Origin: Chrysomallon squamiferum
Taxonomy: Eukaryota; Mollusca; Gastropoda; Neomphalida; Peltospiridae
Reading direction: 5' to 3'
Assembly: GCA_012295275.1 (NCBI GenBank)
Contig: CM022672.1
Span: 14,191,995-14,255,994, forward strand
Length of the DNA: 64,000 nucleotides
Part shown: positions 26,671-38,040 of the stretch, piece by piece
Layout of the letters: each line of letters starts with the position of its first letter
Position numbering within the stretch: position 1 is the first letter of the stretch
Translations under genes and position numbers: made by a program
The notes under the pieces: model-generated
What the model was told of the DNA's origin: nothing
Seen by the model: only the letters and a program-made list of their open reading frames with translations
Databases searched by the model: none

Positions 26671-29008
26671 TAGTGTTATATTATTATTATTATTATTTAC
26701 TGTCGCTATTGTTGTTGTTATTATTATCATTTTCATTATCATTATTGTTATTATCATCATCATCATCATCATATTAGTAGTATTTATTGTTATTTGTTTT
26801 AATATTATTGTTATTATTATTTATTGTTACTGTTATTATTATTATTATTATTATTTATTGTCATTGTTACTTTTATTATTATTATTATTATTATTTATTG
26901 TCATTGTTACTGTTATTTTTATTATTATTATTTATTGTTATTGTTGTTGTCATTGTTACTGTTATTATTATTATTATTTTATTGTCATTGTTACTATTGT
27001 TATTGTTGTTGTTGTTGTTGATGTAAGATTCTGCTCATTTGTTTGCTGTGTGTTTCAGTATGATGATGATGTTGTTGTTGTTGATGTAATATTCTGCACA
27101 CACCTGTGACTGCTGTGTGTTTCAGTATGATGATGTTGTTGTTGTTGTTGATGTAAGATTCTGCTTACACCTGTGACTTGCTGTGTGTTTCAGTATGATG
27201 TCATTCTTGTTGTTGTTGATGTAAGATTCTGCTCACACCTGTGACTTGCTGTGTGTTTCAGTATGATGTTGTTGTTGCTAAAAGATTCTGCTCACACCTG
27301 TGACTTGCTGTGTGTTTCAGTTGATGTTGTTGTTGTTGTTGTTGATTTAAGATTCTGCTACTATTTGCTGTGTTTTCAGTATGATGTTGTTGTTGTTGTT
27401 GATTCTGCTCACACCCTGTTTGCTCTGTGTTTCAGTATGATGTTGTTGTTGTTGTTGTTGATGTAAGATTCTGCTCACACACCTGTGACTTGCTGTGTGT
27501 TTCAGTATGATGTTGTTGTGGTTGATGTTGTTGTTGTTGATGTAAGATTCTGCTCACACCTGTGACTTGCTGTGTGTTTCAGTATGATGTTGTTGTTGTT
27601 GTTGTTGATGTAAGATTCTGCTCACACCTGTGACTTGCTGTGTGTTTCAGTATGATGTTGTTGTTGTTGTTGTTGTTGTTGATGTAAGATTCTGCTGACA
27701 TCTGTGACTTGCTGTGTGTTTCAGTATGATGTTGTTGTTGTTGTTGTTGTTGATGTAAGATTCTGCTCACACCTGTGACTTGCTGTGTGTTTCAGTATGA
27801 TGGTTGTTGTGGTTGTTGTTGTTGTTGATGTAAGATTCTGCTCACACACCCTGTGACTTGCTGTGTGTTTCAGTATGATGTTGTTGTTGTTGTTGTGTTG
27901 ATGTAAGATTCTGCTCACACCTGTGACTTGCTGTGTGTTTCAGTATGATGTTGTTGTTGTTGTTGATGTAAGATTCTGCTCACACCTGTGACTTGCTGTG
28001 TGTTTCAGTATGATGTTGTTGTTGTTGTTGTTGATGTAAGATTCTGCTCACACCTGTGACTTGCTGTGTGTTTCAGTATGATGATGTTGTTGTTGTTGTT
28101 GATGTAAGATTCTGCTCACACACCTGTGACTTGCTGTGTGTTTCAGTATGATGATGTTGTTGTTGTTGTTGATGTAAGATTCTGCTCACACCTGTGACTT
28201 GCTGTGTGTTTCAGTATGATGTTGTTGTTGTTGTTGTTGATGTAAGATTCTGCTCACACCTGTGACTTGCTGTGTGTTTCAGTATGATGTTGATGTTGTT
28301 GTTGATGTAAGATTCTGCTCACACCTGTGACTTGCTGTGTGTTTCAGTATGATGTTGTTGTTGTTGTTGTTGATGTAAGATTCTGCTCACACCTGTGACT
28401 TGCTGTGTGTTTCAGTATGATGTTGATGTTGTTGTTGATGTAAGATTCTGCTCACACCTGTGACTTGCTGTGTTTCAGTTTGTTGAGTTGTTGATGATGT
28501 TGACTTGCTGTGTGTTTCAGTATGATGTTGATGTTGTTGATGTAAGATTCTGCTCACACCTGTGACTTGCTGTGTGTTTCAGTATGATGTTGTTGTTGTT
28601 GTTGATGTTGTTGATGTAAGATTCTGCTCACACCTGTGACTTGCTGTGTGTTTCAGTATGATGATGTTGTTGTTGTTGTTGATGATGTAAGATTCTGCTC
28701 ACACTTGCTGTGTGTTTCAGTATGATGCTGGCATGTTTTGCTGGTCAGCTGGATGTGGTGAAGATTCTCAGAAAGTACGGAGCCCGGTACGACGACTGCG
28801 ACCGTGGTGGCTCATCCCCTCTGCACTGGGCTGCAGACGGTGGCAATGTCAAACTCATAGAGTGGATGATCGCCGATGGAGCCGATGTCAACTTGAGGGA
28901 TCATCATTCTGGGTGGACACCGTTGTTACGCTGTGGTGAGTCACTAATTTCATTATTTATAAATCTTGTTTATACTGTTTGCTTTCATTCCTCTTTGCAC
29001 TACCATGC

Positions 29009-29041
<33 letters not shown>

Positions 29042-31017
29042 AAGTTTTGTTAAAAGTTTTAAGTAAACATAGGTATTATACAATTTCAGTAAACAGTCAG
29101 GAAACCAAATATTTTAATATAATCATTATCTAAATTTTTAGAATGCATAGATGTTATCTAATATTTTCTAAAAGCATAGATATTAGCTAAAATTTCAATA
29201 AGTATATTCATTATCTGACATTTTTTTGTAAGCATGGGCATTGAACCTAATTTCAGTAAACAGAATTATTATCTAAAATTTCAGTAAGTATAGGCATTAT
29301 CTAAAGTTTCAGTTTAAATATAGGCATTAAATTAGAAATTCAGTAAGCATGCGAATTACACAAATTTCAGTTAGTGTAAGTATTATTTAAAGAAAAAAAA
29401 ATTAAAACTTCATAAACATAAACATAGGGGATAAAGGCAAAATGGAACAGAAGTTAAGGATTTAAAAAAAAATTAATTAAATAAAAATAAATGAAATAAA
29501 AAAATAAAATCCTGAAGTTAATATATGAAGGTGTTAATCTACACATATCCAATAAAAACTTCAAATCTCACATAATATTAACATCATTATTTATCATTAC
29601 TGTTTTTGAAAACAGCAGTAAAAGATGCATTTTCTTATTAGACCTCTTATTCCTGTATTGTTTCATTTTGTAGCATCAGTTGGTGGTAACAGGGATGTCG
29701 CCCTGGCATTGTTAATGAATGGTGCTGATATTAATGCAAAGGACAATGATGGAAAAACTTGTTTAATGATTGCTGTCCTCAACGGTCACATGGCTCTGGT
29801 GGAAGTTTTGTTAGCACGGAGAGCCAACGTATTAGTTAAAAACAAGGTATGGTGTTGTTTTTAAAGCAATGATGATACCAGTACTCAAAGTAGACGGCCA
29901 AAGTATTTTATTAAAACCAAGGAGTGGCATTGTCCTTGTTCAGTGATGATACCAGTACTCAAAATAGACAGTCAAGGTATTTTATTGAAAAAAAGGAATG
30001 GTATTGTCTTTTTACAGTGATGATATCAGTACTGAAAATAGACAGCCAAGGTATTTTATTGAAAACAAGGAATGGTATTGTCCTTGTACAGAACTCAAAG
30101 TTGACAGCCAAAATGTTTTATTTAAAAAAGCATAAATGTGTTGGTGATTGTAATAATATTGAAAATAGATAGCCAAAGTATTTTCATTAAAAACAGAATA
30201 TGATCATTGTTCAGAACAAAAAACTGAAAGATTGTAGGTTCAGTTTTACTAACGATGATAATGATGATGATAACAATAATACTATTAATAATATAATAAT
30301 AATAATAATATAACTATACAAATAAAATTTTCTTTTATATATATAATCAACTTGATTACTGCTGTCTCTAAATAATTTCCTTTTCATCTGCTTAAACTAA
30401 TCTTCCTTGAGAGAAGTCGATAGATTGGCATGGTTTTGATTTCAAAATCAATACATCGAATGCCACTTTTTGATTTATTTGTATGGATACCTGTCAGTTC
30501 AGTCAGGTTTTGGCCTGGTCAGGATGCAGCACCAATTGCACTTAACAGTTTCTTATTGATCCATGTTAACTCAGCCATGATAAATTTAATTTTTATAACA
30601 GCCACAAGAAATAGCAGGCAGCAACTGCATTGAATTTTTGAATACTGTTATGAAACAGAGAGCTAATAAAATGAAAATTATTATTACATCTAATGTCGTC
30701 ATTAAAGCTGTCGATAATATTCGCTGTATTATTTATTAATTATTAATGATTTATCATCAACATTATCATCAATGCTATCATGGTTTCATTGAAATTACTT
30801 TCTTTTTTTTTTCTTTTGCATCCTACTGTCTCATATAAGAACTGTATTTATTCTTTTTTTTCTTTTGAATACCCAACACTTCTTTCTCTTTTCTTTTTGT
30901 TTACAGTATGGAAAATCAGCATATGATATGGCAAAATCAGGTGATAGAAGAGTAAGTTACAGTACAGAAAATTTTCACTTTTTATAAAAGAAAGGTTTAC
31001 TCTTATTAATATATATA

Positions 31018-31064
<47 letters not shown>

Positions 31065-31453
31065 ATTTTACTACAAGGCAGATATTTTGTTTATCTGCAA
31101 AGAGATTATTGTTGTTTATTATAAAGTTAACTGTTTATATTTGCTATTGTATTATATATATATTTTTTTTTTTTTGAGTCAACTAATATTCATTTCTTTT
31201 TTCTGAATACAAACAAAAGTTATTTATAATGAATTTTCTACAGTGCTTTCTCATTTAGAAAATGATTTATGACTGTCATATTTTGAGGTGTTAGATTTTC
31301 TGTTTTCAATTACATTTTATTATTTTCTTGAATGACAAGCCTAGTCATTAAAACTGTCCCTGTCACTAATAGCTACATTTATATTTCTTTTTTCAGAGAA
31401 TTATTCAAGTTCTTGAGAATCATCTCGAAAAAATTGGACAGAAACCAACTTAA
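18414..31453 (+). CDS. FANK1: Fibronectin III and ankyrin repeat protein 1
   Basis: Ten coding exons: 18414-18450, 22046-22217, 22800-22924, 24097-24178, 25517-25591, 26119-26184, 28721-28935, 29674-29846, 30907-30951, 31397-31453. They total 1047 bases and encode 348 residues, against about 345 in human FANK1. All introns are GT-AG and frames join. A short N-terminus leads to one fibronectin type III domain (about residues 16-110; [20 protein letters not shown], then [15 protein letters not shown]). Six or so ankyrin repeats follow ([76 protein letters not shown]). The family is a nuclear/cytoplasmic adaptor most expressed in testis and ciliated cells of mammals; its role here is inferred. 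Exon 1 (12 codons) is the least certain exon. The gene is swollen by tandem repeats in introns 1, 3, 4, 6, 7 and 8, several made from its own splice junctions. Confidence 0.95.
21390..21720. repeat. Degenerate GTCAGTGATATTTG repeats, FANK1 intron 1
   Basis: Words such as GTCAGTGATAT, GTCACTGATAT, GGAATATTACTGT and GGAAATATTAT recur every 40 or so bases in a diverged tandem array. It lies a few hundred bases upstream of exon 2. No exon sequence is recognisable in the unit. Confidence 0.5.
22921..23815 (+). repeat. 69-bp minisatellite, FANK1 intron 3
   Basis: At least nine near-identical 69-bp units start at 23171, 23240, 23309, 23378, 23447, 23516, 23585, 23654 and 23723, with diverged units on both sides. 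Each holds ATCAGAACAAAGTAAGTATT, which resembles the exon 3 end (ATCA|GTAAGTGATTT at 22921-22935), so the true donor looks like the first unit. Seven of the nine keep GTAAGT; the units at 23240 and 23309 read ATTAAGT. Because 69 is divisible by three, the minus strand shows a spurious 23-residue repeat ORF. Confidence 0.9.
24140..24660 (+). repeat. Diverged copies of exon 4 end, FANK1 intron 4
   Basis: The exon 4 end and donor (CATCCCTGAATTAGAGAGAC from 24147, then CAAACAGGGTCAGTAAT) recur at about 24578 as CTTCCTGAATTAGGGACTG, then CAAACAACACAAAGTAATG and ATTGATT. Two weaker units near 24363 and 24470 share TTTTACATATCATTT, ATGAAAACTATTGATT and AAAATC. The spacing is near 105-110 bases. Confidence 0.55.
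25115..25510 (+). repeat. About 115-bp AT-rich repeat with TTTTTATAG, FANK1 intron 4
   Basis: Four diverged units share ACCATTTTCCTTTTTT(T)ATAGTA, then ATTTATTTA runs and ATTGTTGTCATCATTGTTTT. Each contains a pyrimidine tract plus AG that looks like an acceptor. The array ends at the true exon 5 acceptor (TTTAACAG, 25516), but the exon bases themselves are not repeated. Confidence 0.6.
26466..26502. repeat. (CA)n microsatellite
   Basis: A CA dinucleotide run inside FANK1 intron 6. Confidence 0.9.
26625..27000. repeat. ATT/GTT triplet-rich tract, FANK1 intron 6
   Basis: A long region of ATT, GTT and CAT triplets immediately upstream of the acceptor-bearing array. ORFs of leucine, isoleucine and tyrosine here are low-complexity artefacts. 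Confidence 0.85.
27000..28735 (+). repeat. Pseudo-exon minisatellite, FANK1 intron 6
   Basis: About 25 head-to-tail units of 57-80 bp precede exon 7. A typical unit reads TTGCTGTGTGTTTCAG, then TATGATG, (TTG)3-8, then ATGTAAGATTCTGCTCACAC and CTGTGAC. The first two parts are identical to the genuine exon 7 acceptor and first seven exon bases (28705-28727); the true exon is the last unit. The GTAAGA after the TTG run is a good donor match. Acceptor-to-donor distance is usually 9+3n bases, in the phase used by exons 6 and 7. Length varies mainly by TTG count. Confidence 0.92.
29065..29395 (+). repeat. About 34-bp repeat with TTTCAGTAAGTAT, FANK1 intron 7
   Basis: Roughly nine diverged units share ATTATCTAAAATTTCAGTAAGTATAGGC or near forms of it in pieces: ATTTCAGTAAACA, TTTCAGTAAGTATAG, AATTCAGTAAGCATG, TTTCAGTTAGTGTAAG. 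Several place an acceptor-like TTTCAG directly against a donor-like GTAAGT. Confidence 0.7.
29830..30235 (+). repeat. 75-bp repeat copying exon 8 donor, FANK1 intron 8
   Basis: The end of exon 8 and the donor (GTTAAAAACAAG|GTATGG, 29835-29852) recur at about 29921, 29995 and 30069, spaced 74-75 bases, with partial units beyond. Each is followed by the same ATTGTCCTTGT, CAGTGATGATACCAGTACTC and AGACAGCCAAGGTATTTTAT. At the position of the donor, GGTATGG has become GGAGTGG or GGAATGG in all copies, so none can act as a donor. Confidence 0.85.
31016..31060. repeat. (TG)n/(GA)n microsatellite
   Basis: A short TG run followed by a GA run in FANK1 intron 9. Confidence 0.85.
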
Positions 31454-32551
31454 TACAAATATATGAGAGAAAATTAGTTAAGAAAATGAAGGAGAAAATG
31501 GGGAAAAAAAAAGAAAAAGAAACCAAGAAAGAAAGCCAAAAAAAAAAAAATAATAATGTAAAAAAAAAAAAAAAAAAAAAATAAAAAAAAAAATAATGTG
31601 AAACAAATGGAGATAGGTGACAACAAGAAGAAAAATAAATAACAAATAACAATTTGAAAAAAAAAAAAATTAAGAAATAGCAACTATTACATTTTCTAGG
31701 TAACCATTTTCTAGGTGTTTCTAAGAAATATCTGCATCGTATTGATTCTCAATAGTGCTGGTTTGGAAGGTGCAATCAATGAAGTTTAGTTTTTCTTAAA
31801 ATTGTTGTGTAAATATTTTATATTCTAAAGTCTGTTCACATCTCTGGAGCAGAGGGACACAAAGAAAGAGAGAGCAAAAAAAAGTTAATGATCTGCATAT
31901 AATGGCTTGTGCAAAAAAGAAAAATAATAATAATAAAACAATATATAAATAAAGAAAACAAAAACGACTTTAATGATCGATTCCAATGTTCTTTTTCTGT
32001 TGTTCTTTCATTATTAAAACCAATTTTTACTTTTGTTAATTATTTTATTTATTGTGTTTATTTCATATTTTGTTTTACTTTTCTTTCTTTCTTTTTATTC
32101 TTTTTACTGTTTTTTTATGGGGTTTTTTTCGTAGTTATTTTTGCAATATGTTTAGCATTATTATTGTTGTATTATGTTCTATTATTTATCATGTTAATAA
32201 GAATTATGATTGTTACTGATACTGTTAAAAAATGTAATTTTCCTGAATTTAAATTTACATCTTACAAAGGTTTAATTTCTTTCAAATTGAAGTTTATAAT
32301 GACTTTTTGACCAGACAAATTGCATTTAATAATGATGACTGTTTTCAATGTATTTATTGATTTTCACATTTATTATGTTATCATTTGAAATTTGTTTAGT
32401 ATTATTATTACTGCTATTATGATTTATAAATTGAATGTTTTTTCTTGTTAATTTTTACTGCTGTAATTGATTTTTTTTATTTTCTTTTTCTACTTATATT
32501 CCTGATGTAAATATTAGGAAGAAAAAAATTGTGTATAAACTTAGACATGTA

Positions 32552-32557
32552 AATAAA
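32552..32557 (+). promoter_or_regulatory. Candidate FANK1 polyadenylation signal
   Basis: AATAAA about 1.1 kb after the FANK1 stop. An earlier AATAAA lies at 31634-31639 in an A-rich stretch. Which is used cannot be told from sequence. Confidence 0.35.
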
Positions 32558-33866
32558 GAAATAAAAAAGAAGAAAAATAAATGAATATCAAATTTTAACA
32601 TTGTGTGGAATATTGAAAATTTTATTATGTGGGAAGATTGGGAAAAACATGCTCACAAAAACAGGACATTCTACTACTTTTCTCTAATTCCCAGTTATAA
32701 ACAAAATGGAAACTGCAGTTTTTAACACACTGAAACTTCACCATTAAGAAAGATTATTAGTGAGTTTTATAACATTGGTTCCAGATACCAAATGACAAGC
32801 TTATTACCAGAAGTAGGTCTGGATTTCTGGATACAAACAAAATAATAAATGCATTGAAAAAATAAATAATGAAAAGTTAGAGTTGAAACAGATATTTAGT
32901 AGATTACAAATTAATAAATTCTAAAGCAGGATTTGTTTGATTTTTATTAATCCACTTAAAATGTCTGTGTGAACTACTGGTACCTTGTACAACATAAAAG
33001 TAAGTAAAGACCTTGATTTTAACAGTTATTCAGTGCACCTATACAGGTCTATAATATTCACTAATATACAACAACTGTATTGAACTGATGTCATGCAGTA
33101 TTTACACTATAGAAACCCCCAAAAAAGGGGTGGGGAATAGAGGAACAAAACTCAAAAGCAGCCAGTTTATAAAAAATATTTAAAAACTGATTTTCTGTAT
33201 TGTTGAAATTAATAATTAACAATAGAATTATTTCAAAAAGATGATGTCGAATATATTGAATATAAGCTAATTAGTAACATACAAGTCTCTACAGTAATTT
33301 CACATTTTACATTCTAGATAAGATTTTAAAACTAATTACATTATTTATTATTATGATAAAGTTAGAAGAATCCATTTAAAAAAAAGAAAAATCAGAAACG
33401 AACTAAAAAACTTCCATAAGGGTACTTTTGTTCCTAAAATAATTCTCCTCTTTTTAAAAAGTGGATAAGTTTTAAAACTGGGTTAATTCGTTTGGATTTA
33501 AATTTTTATTATTATTATTATTATTATAGTTGAAGCTGTTGAGGTATTTCAGTACAGTGGCTGATGATAAAAATTTATTATTTATGCTAAAACACATGTA
33601 TGGTTATTGGTTTCATTTAAAACCTATTGATTCAGCAACCCTAAATGTATATAAATGATACTTTTGTATAATTTCTCCACAATACAATAGTATCGGGTTT
33701 TGGTGGGGGTTTGGGTTTTTTTTTTTTTTTATATAATTATAATAGTAGTATCTTTTACAGATATGATGATTTATTTCAGCTGAAAGCAATAAAAGTTTAC
33801 AGATATCCATGAAAAGTTTTGTGAAGTAATCCTTTTTTTTAAGAAATAAAATAATAATAATAATAA

Positions 33867-33905
<39 letters not shown>

Positions 33906-34174
33906 AATTTTGCCAGCAGAGTAAAAGGATAAAAATCATACATTAACAGTAAACTACAAATAAATATCCACGATAAATTGAGCTATTTTATTTGAAATGC
34001 TTGGAATACAATGATGATATAATAATTTTTCAATAATTTTAAAATGGTATATCAAAAATCAATAATCAAAAACTGGTAATAAATATGTTTCTTTTCTTTG
34101 TGAATGCATGTGATGATCATTAGCCTGAGAACAGGTCCTCTAAATCAAACCATCATATGTATTCAGTATTCCAG

Positions 34175-34345
34175 GAGGGAGACACTGAAAAAGCATGCCA
34201 TAATGACACAGTCCCTATGACACTGTCAAACCTATCGGAACTAGAGGAAAGCAGTTTGGACTTTAGACAAACCCCAGAAGATGAAACCCTTTTTCATCAT
34301 ATCTTTGGCCATAAAATTTTAAAAATTGAATTCAAAGTAGATGAA
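34175..34345 (+). other. Orphan exon-like island, 57 codons
   Basis: An open stretch of 57 codons sits exactly between an acceptor (TATTCCAG) and a strong donor (GAA|GTAAGT). Its composition is less AT-rich than the flanks and it encodes an acidic, complex peptide (for example MTLSNLSELEESSLDF and PEDETLFHHIFGHKI). I do not recognise the family. Both edges are phase 0, so it could be skipped or included without a frameshift. FANK1 exons 8 and 9 also end in phase 0, but no partner exon downstream was found. It could be a relic of a transposon or of a lost gene. Confidence 0.4.
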
Positions 34346-34847
34346 GTAAGTAAAACAGAATGCTGCATAATGTTATAGAATGAAAAATAATATATATATA
34401 TATATCAAGTGAATGTTTGTTTAACTGAATCTAAGAAGTAACCAAATATTCATTATTAAAAATATTGTTCAATATGATGTCCTATCTGCTAATGTCTATA
34501 AATGATTCCTGTTTAAATAAAATATACTTTATTTCAGCTAATACATTTATTTTTTATGAATGGTCTGAGCATTGGACCCATACCCATGATGTTTCACAAA
34601 GCTCACTTAGGTCTTGAACTGCTCAAATTCTAAAAAAAAAAAAACCAATTTTAATAAAAGCAAGACGGAAAATTGTTTGCTGCATCACATTTAAATCACA
34701 CGGCCTAGTAGGTAATTCATTCACTGGACAGCAAATGAGCTGTGCATATGATGTGAACCTAACATACCTTCGAAGTAGGGTAGAACGCTTTAACAATTTG
34801 TGGCATGGTGCTTATTTAGTCAGTGGAAGCACAGCTTACTTCAAGCT

Positions 34848-34955
34848 CTTAATTCTTCATACATAATGGTACAGACACTTAAAAATCTTACATGAATAAA
34901 ATTTGAGAAAATGAATTCATTTTATATGTGAAGGTATATATTATTGTGAATTAAG
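34848..34955. repeat. Dispersed repeat copy 1
   Basis: It shares AAGCTCTTAATTCTTCA and TTACATGAATAAAATT, then TCATTTTATAT, with 37254-37370. Roughly 100 bases are similar with gaps. Confidence 0.5.
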
Positions 34956-37185
34956 ACTGAGTATTTATTAGGAAAAAATATGGTATTCCAGCTGGTGCAT
35001 GATACAAACTGTTCAATTATCTACACATTAACAATAAAATGCTTTTAATTGTTATACTTGGCAGCATGTCCATTTGTACGAATAAAAACTGTACAGTGAT
35101 TGTCTGAAAGCTACATTTTTGTATTGTGTGTGTTTTTATGTTTTATACATCAGTGGATCCAGCTGTTGTTAAAATGGGGTCAGTGGAAGTACAGTGTATT
35201 TCATATTGTCAGTGTTCTTTTATAGTGTCTGTCATGTATTGTACCTAGTAGGTGCATTTCATGACCCATGTGTGAACATAGTCTGTAAAATAATATTACA
35301 AATGTTTCTTTTTCACTCTCAAGTCATTATAAAAGCACTTTGGTGCCAATAAATAATTTTATCAAGAAAGGTAATAAACAGTTCAGAAAAAAAAGTTTTG
35401 TCAAAAAAAAAAAAAAAAAAACAAGATTCAAAATATTAGTTTTTTTCAAAATCATTTCAAAATGTTGATTATAATTAGCCCCAAAATTTAAAAATGATGC
35501 ATTAGTGTTTGGCTCTTAAACTGACCAATTGTGTGTATGTGTTTTGTCTGTGCGCATGCATGCATGTTTGTGCGCATTTCTTTAAATGAGGCTATGATTG
35601 TGAGATCAAAACCCTTGAGTGGTCCATGTTTGCTACTTCCAATTATGATTCAGAAACTGTTCGTCCTAGTCTTTGGGAAGATGCATATAAATTATCTTTT
35701 GCTGTCTGTCCTTAAAAGTATGTGTTAATGGCCATAGGTTTTTTTCTGGTATAATTGTACAGAACAGCACTAATAATTTGTTAATAATGAAATACAACTC
35801 ATTAAACAAACATTTTATTTATTTAGAATCTATTAAACTTAATGTTAGCAGGACCACCCTCTGGATAAATATTAAAAAATCCAATTGTTTGAAAATTCTA
35901 TTCAAAGTTGCATTGAAGTAAATTAATAAAAAATAAAAATATATTCAAAACGTTTATTGCACCTTTAATTTAAACATTATTTTTAAACAATAATCGAAAA
36001 ACAAAAAGGTTAAACATTTAAAAACAATTATCATATCTGTTATTGTAACTGATAATTCTGTCACATATTTCTGCTAATTTAGAATTTATTATTTTTGTCT
36101 AGACATAAAAGTGTCAGTTTGTGTTAGGAAAATATTTTTAAATAATGAACAAGTTTATAAAGTAAAAAAAGATATGTCTTCAATATGCACCAATTAAATT
36201 AAAAATATTTTCAATTCTTGGATAAATATCAAGCACATGATAGAGGTAGATCTGACCATTTTTAAAATATTCATTTCATAATAAACAATTTGTTTTATAT
36301 AATCTTCGTTATTTATTTATTTCTTATAATCATTTTAGAAAGTGCCAACTCTGAATGGTTTAAATATAATTTCAGTTAAGTTATACACAATTTTTATTCT
36401 TGATACAATTTTTGAACATGTTTTCATTTTACATATTCTTACAATTAATTTTTAAAATAAGTTAAAAATGATCTATCATAAAATTTAACACACATATTTA
36501 AATTACAACTTTATGAATTCAGATGCACTGTCTAACTAGTTTAAAAGTAACCAGAACATTCTTTAAGTCTAAACTGGAAATAAACTGAATATTTTATCTA
36601 TAACTGCAATTATGAAAATTCAATGTGATTTACATGAATAAACTGAATGCATTATAAATATAAAATTAAATGCAGTTGTTCAAAAAAGAATGTATTTATA
36701 TAAAAAATAACTCTTATTTATAAGGAAAATGTATTGTGAGAGAAAAAGTAAATATTTTATTTCATTTGTTTTTTTTAACATGATATGATTTTAACATCAG
36801 AGACCCAGCTCAGTTTTGATTTTTGTCATAAAAATATTTGAAATTCATTCCTCCACATTCAAAAAATCATTCCACATAAAGCATTTATGTACATTTGATA
36901 TTAAAATATTTTAAAGATTAACACACATATAACTATATAGAAAATTATTAAACAAAAGAAAATTGATTACACTGTAAATTCACAGAAAATTATTGTTGAT
37001 CATCATCACACCCATTTTTGATAAACATTTATACTTAACCAAAAAATAATAATAATAAAAAAAAATAAAAAAAATATTTTAACAAATTTAAAGAGAAAGA
37101 GAAAGAAAAAAACCCAATATAAAAGCTATTAACATAACATATGTCAGTGGTGTGGGTTGAAGATTTTTCAATTACAAAAAAAAAA

Positions 37186-37216
<31 letters not shown>

Positions 37217-37253
37217 TCTCTCTAATTAAATGAAATTTTATATATTTAATACA

Positions 37254-37370
37254 GTCATCGAAGCTCTTAATTCTTCAAACATTCAATCTCATGCATAAAT
37301 GAAAGATGTTTAAAAATTTACATGAATAAAATTCAACAGGTAATCATTTTATATTTAAGTTATATTATCC
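37254..37370. repeat. Dispersed repeat copy 2
   Basis: The partner of 34848-34955, in the same orientation, about 2.4 kb away. Confidence 0.5.
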
Positions 37371-37825
37371 TAAATAAAAATGTACAATTTAGTACCATGA
37401 TACAAAGATGTGTTAAGTTTAAAATAAATTACCTAATTTGATGACACACAATTTGATTTGTTTTTTAATATTTTATATTGTTTTGCAAGCAGTGTTAATT
37501 TGCAGTTTGATTTCAAAATACAACAGCACAGATGACTAATGTAACTTGATAATGGATTATTAAAATCTATATATATATATATGTATCTGCCAGCAAATAG
37601 TTTTTCATGTACATGTTGTATACACAGGGTAAAATTCAGCAAGCATACTATTTAATTTCTGACTAGGAATTTCAACAAATAAAGACTTCCTAATATTCTC
37701 CTCCCAACATATATAAAATATACAATTTTCTTTTCACATTTCTGTTAAAAAAACCAGACAAAACCATGTGAACACAGGAAAATCATTTACACTGTAAAAA
37801 TATCAAACATAACCATGACATACTG

Positions 37826-38040
37826 GAACACAAACTCTGATTAATTTGATTTTTTTTGGTCATTCTCCATCTCGCAGATTTCTAAAAAAAAACTTTCATA
37901 TATGCTGGACGATCATCAGGGTTCAGACAAATACTGGAACACAAAAAGTGAGTAATTTGATATTTCGTCTTTCTTCATCTCTTAGATTTTTTTAACTTTT
38001 TCATATACTCTGCGTGATCTTCTGGGTTCAGACACCAAGG
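37826..38040 (-). repeat. Tandem duplicate of B4GALT7 C-terminus and 3' UTR
   Basis: The last 18 or so codons of B4GALT7 plus the first 40-50 bases of 3' UTR (37930-38035) are repeated just downstream in the transcript (37826-37930). The plus strand shows ATACTGGAACACAAA, then TAATTTGAT, CATCTC.(T/G).AGATTT and TCAGGGTTCAGACA versus TCTGGGTTCAGACA. The decayed copy still reads LNPDDRPAYMKVFF then stop, beside [18 protein letters not shown] then stop in the real exon. Confidence 0.7.

Larger units (their letters stand above)
31454..37974. other. FANK1 3' UTR and intergenic to B4GALT7 3' end
   Basis: AT-rich DNA with homopolymers, (ATT)n/(AAT)n runs at 33510-33530, 33850-33905 and 37188-37217, and a diverged dispersed repeat pair (34848-34955 and 37254-37370). 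The only coding-like object is the orphan exon-like island at 34175-34345. The ORF at 31909-32310 has biased, low-complexity composition and is not supported. Confidence 0.5.

Noticed and set aside
26524-27918. Asn-, Leu- and Thr-rich ORFs on both strands
   Set aside because: They are triplet repeats inside FANK1 intron 6, not genes.
27000-28720. CRISPR-like array
   Set aside because: Repeats are contiguous with no unique spacers, lie in an animal gene intron and match the exon 7 acceptor.
31909-32310. 133-codon plus-strand ORF after FANK1
   Set aside because: Phe/Leu/Ile-biased translation of T-rich 3' UTR-like DNA, without splice sites or a known domain.
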